A DNA stretch of 6,290 nt from positions 1-6,290 of the forward strand of contig DATEYP010000281.1 of NCBI GenBank assembly GCA_035256085.1, in the 5' to 3' direction. Shown here in pieces: positions 6,098 through 6,290 of the stretch. The position numbers and the translations under genes were made by a program. Position 1 is the stretch's first letter; each line of letters starts with the position of its first letter. The notes below the pieces were generated by a model. The model made no database searches. It was given only the letters and a program-made list of their open reading frames with translations, and was not told where the DNA came from. Source of the stretch: UBA6901 sp035256085 (GTDB taxonomy: Bacteria > Pseudomonadota > Gammaproteobacteria > Acidiferrobacterales > UBA6901).

Positions 6098-6290
6098 TTA
6101 ACGAACCAGCCGCGCGATAAAGCCCGCGGCGGCGCCGGCGAACATCGGTGGTAACGGGCCGACGCGCCAGACGAGTAACACAAACACTGTGGCAATCACG
6201 ATGAGTGCGGTGAAGACATCCGTCGCCGCCGCGGGCAACATCCCGCCGAGCGCGACAACCAGCACACCGATGACCGCCGGCACGACGCCT
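6098..6290 (-). CDS. chrA: C-terminal end of ChrA chromate transporter (partial)
   Basis: The last 63 codons of a gene that enters from the right edge; the frame is open to the end of the window. The peptide has two hydrophobic stretches separated by a short loop (around LPAAATD and around VWRVGPLPP) and ends in FAGAAAGFIARLVR. This is the look of the final membrane segments of a CHR-family (ChrA) chromate transporter, which exports chromate from the cytoplasm. The family call relies heavily on the neighbours (ChrC, rhodanese, ChrB), since the conserved N-terminal motifs are outside the window. The stop is 16 nt before the superoxide dismutase start, so the two are co-transcribed. Confidence 0.72.
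   Translation of the reverse strand, partial: GVVPAVIGVLVVALGGMLPAAATDVFTALIVIATVFVLLVWRVGPLPPMFAGAAAGFIARLVR

Overview
The window looks like GC-rich proteobacterial DNA, probably beta- or gammaproteobacterial. This rests on a chromate-resistance (chr) operon of the type found in metal-exposed members of these groups, and on the density of insertion-sequence debris beside it. The species cannot be read from the sequence. All recognised genes lie on the minus strand, so the functional order runs from right to left.

Right half (about 3480-6290): a tightly packed chr operon. In transcription order it holds the C-terminal end of a ChrA chromate transporter (cut by the window edge), a ChrC-type Fe/Mn superoxide dismutase, a small single-domain rhodanese (ChrE-like), a short ChrB protein with only the C-terminal ChrB domain, and an MFS transporter. 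Gaps are 16 nt, 14 nt, a 4-nt ATGA overlap and 30 nt, which points to one transcript whose promoter lies beyond the right edge. Together the genes fit chromate efflux plus defence against the oxidative and thiol damage caused by chromate reduction.

Middle (about 3040-3480): a debris zone. It contains a perfect 10-bp inverted repeat spanning 75 bp, the C-terminal helix-turn-helix tail of a decayed Y1/REP-associated-type transposase, and a short 34-codon ORF ending 8 nt before the next gene.

Left half (281-3034): one intact 917-residue gene and the most unusual object here. It joins an N-terminal Cas4/RecB-like nuclease region with a cysteine cluster, a DEDD-type RNase H-like exonuclease of the TM0106/YprB kind, a zinc ribbon, and a complete IS66-type DDE transposase domain. 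Below it lie a short ORF interrupted by an amber codon and then, at the left edge, the start of a second transposase that looks IS630-like. I found no convincing terminal inverted repeats or target duplication for the large element by eye, so its borders are undefined.
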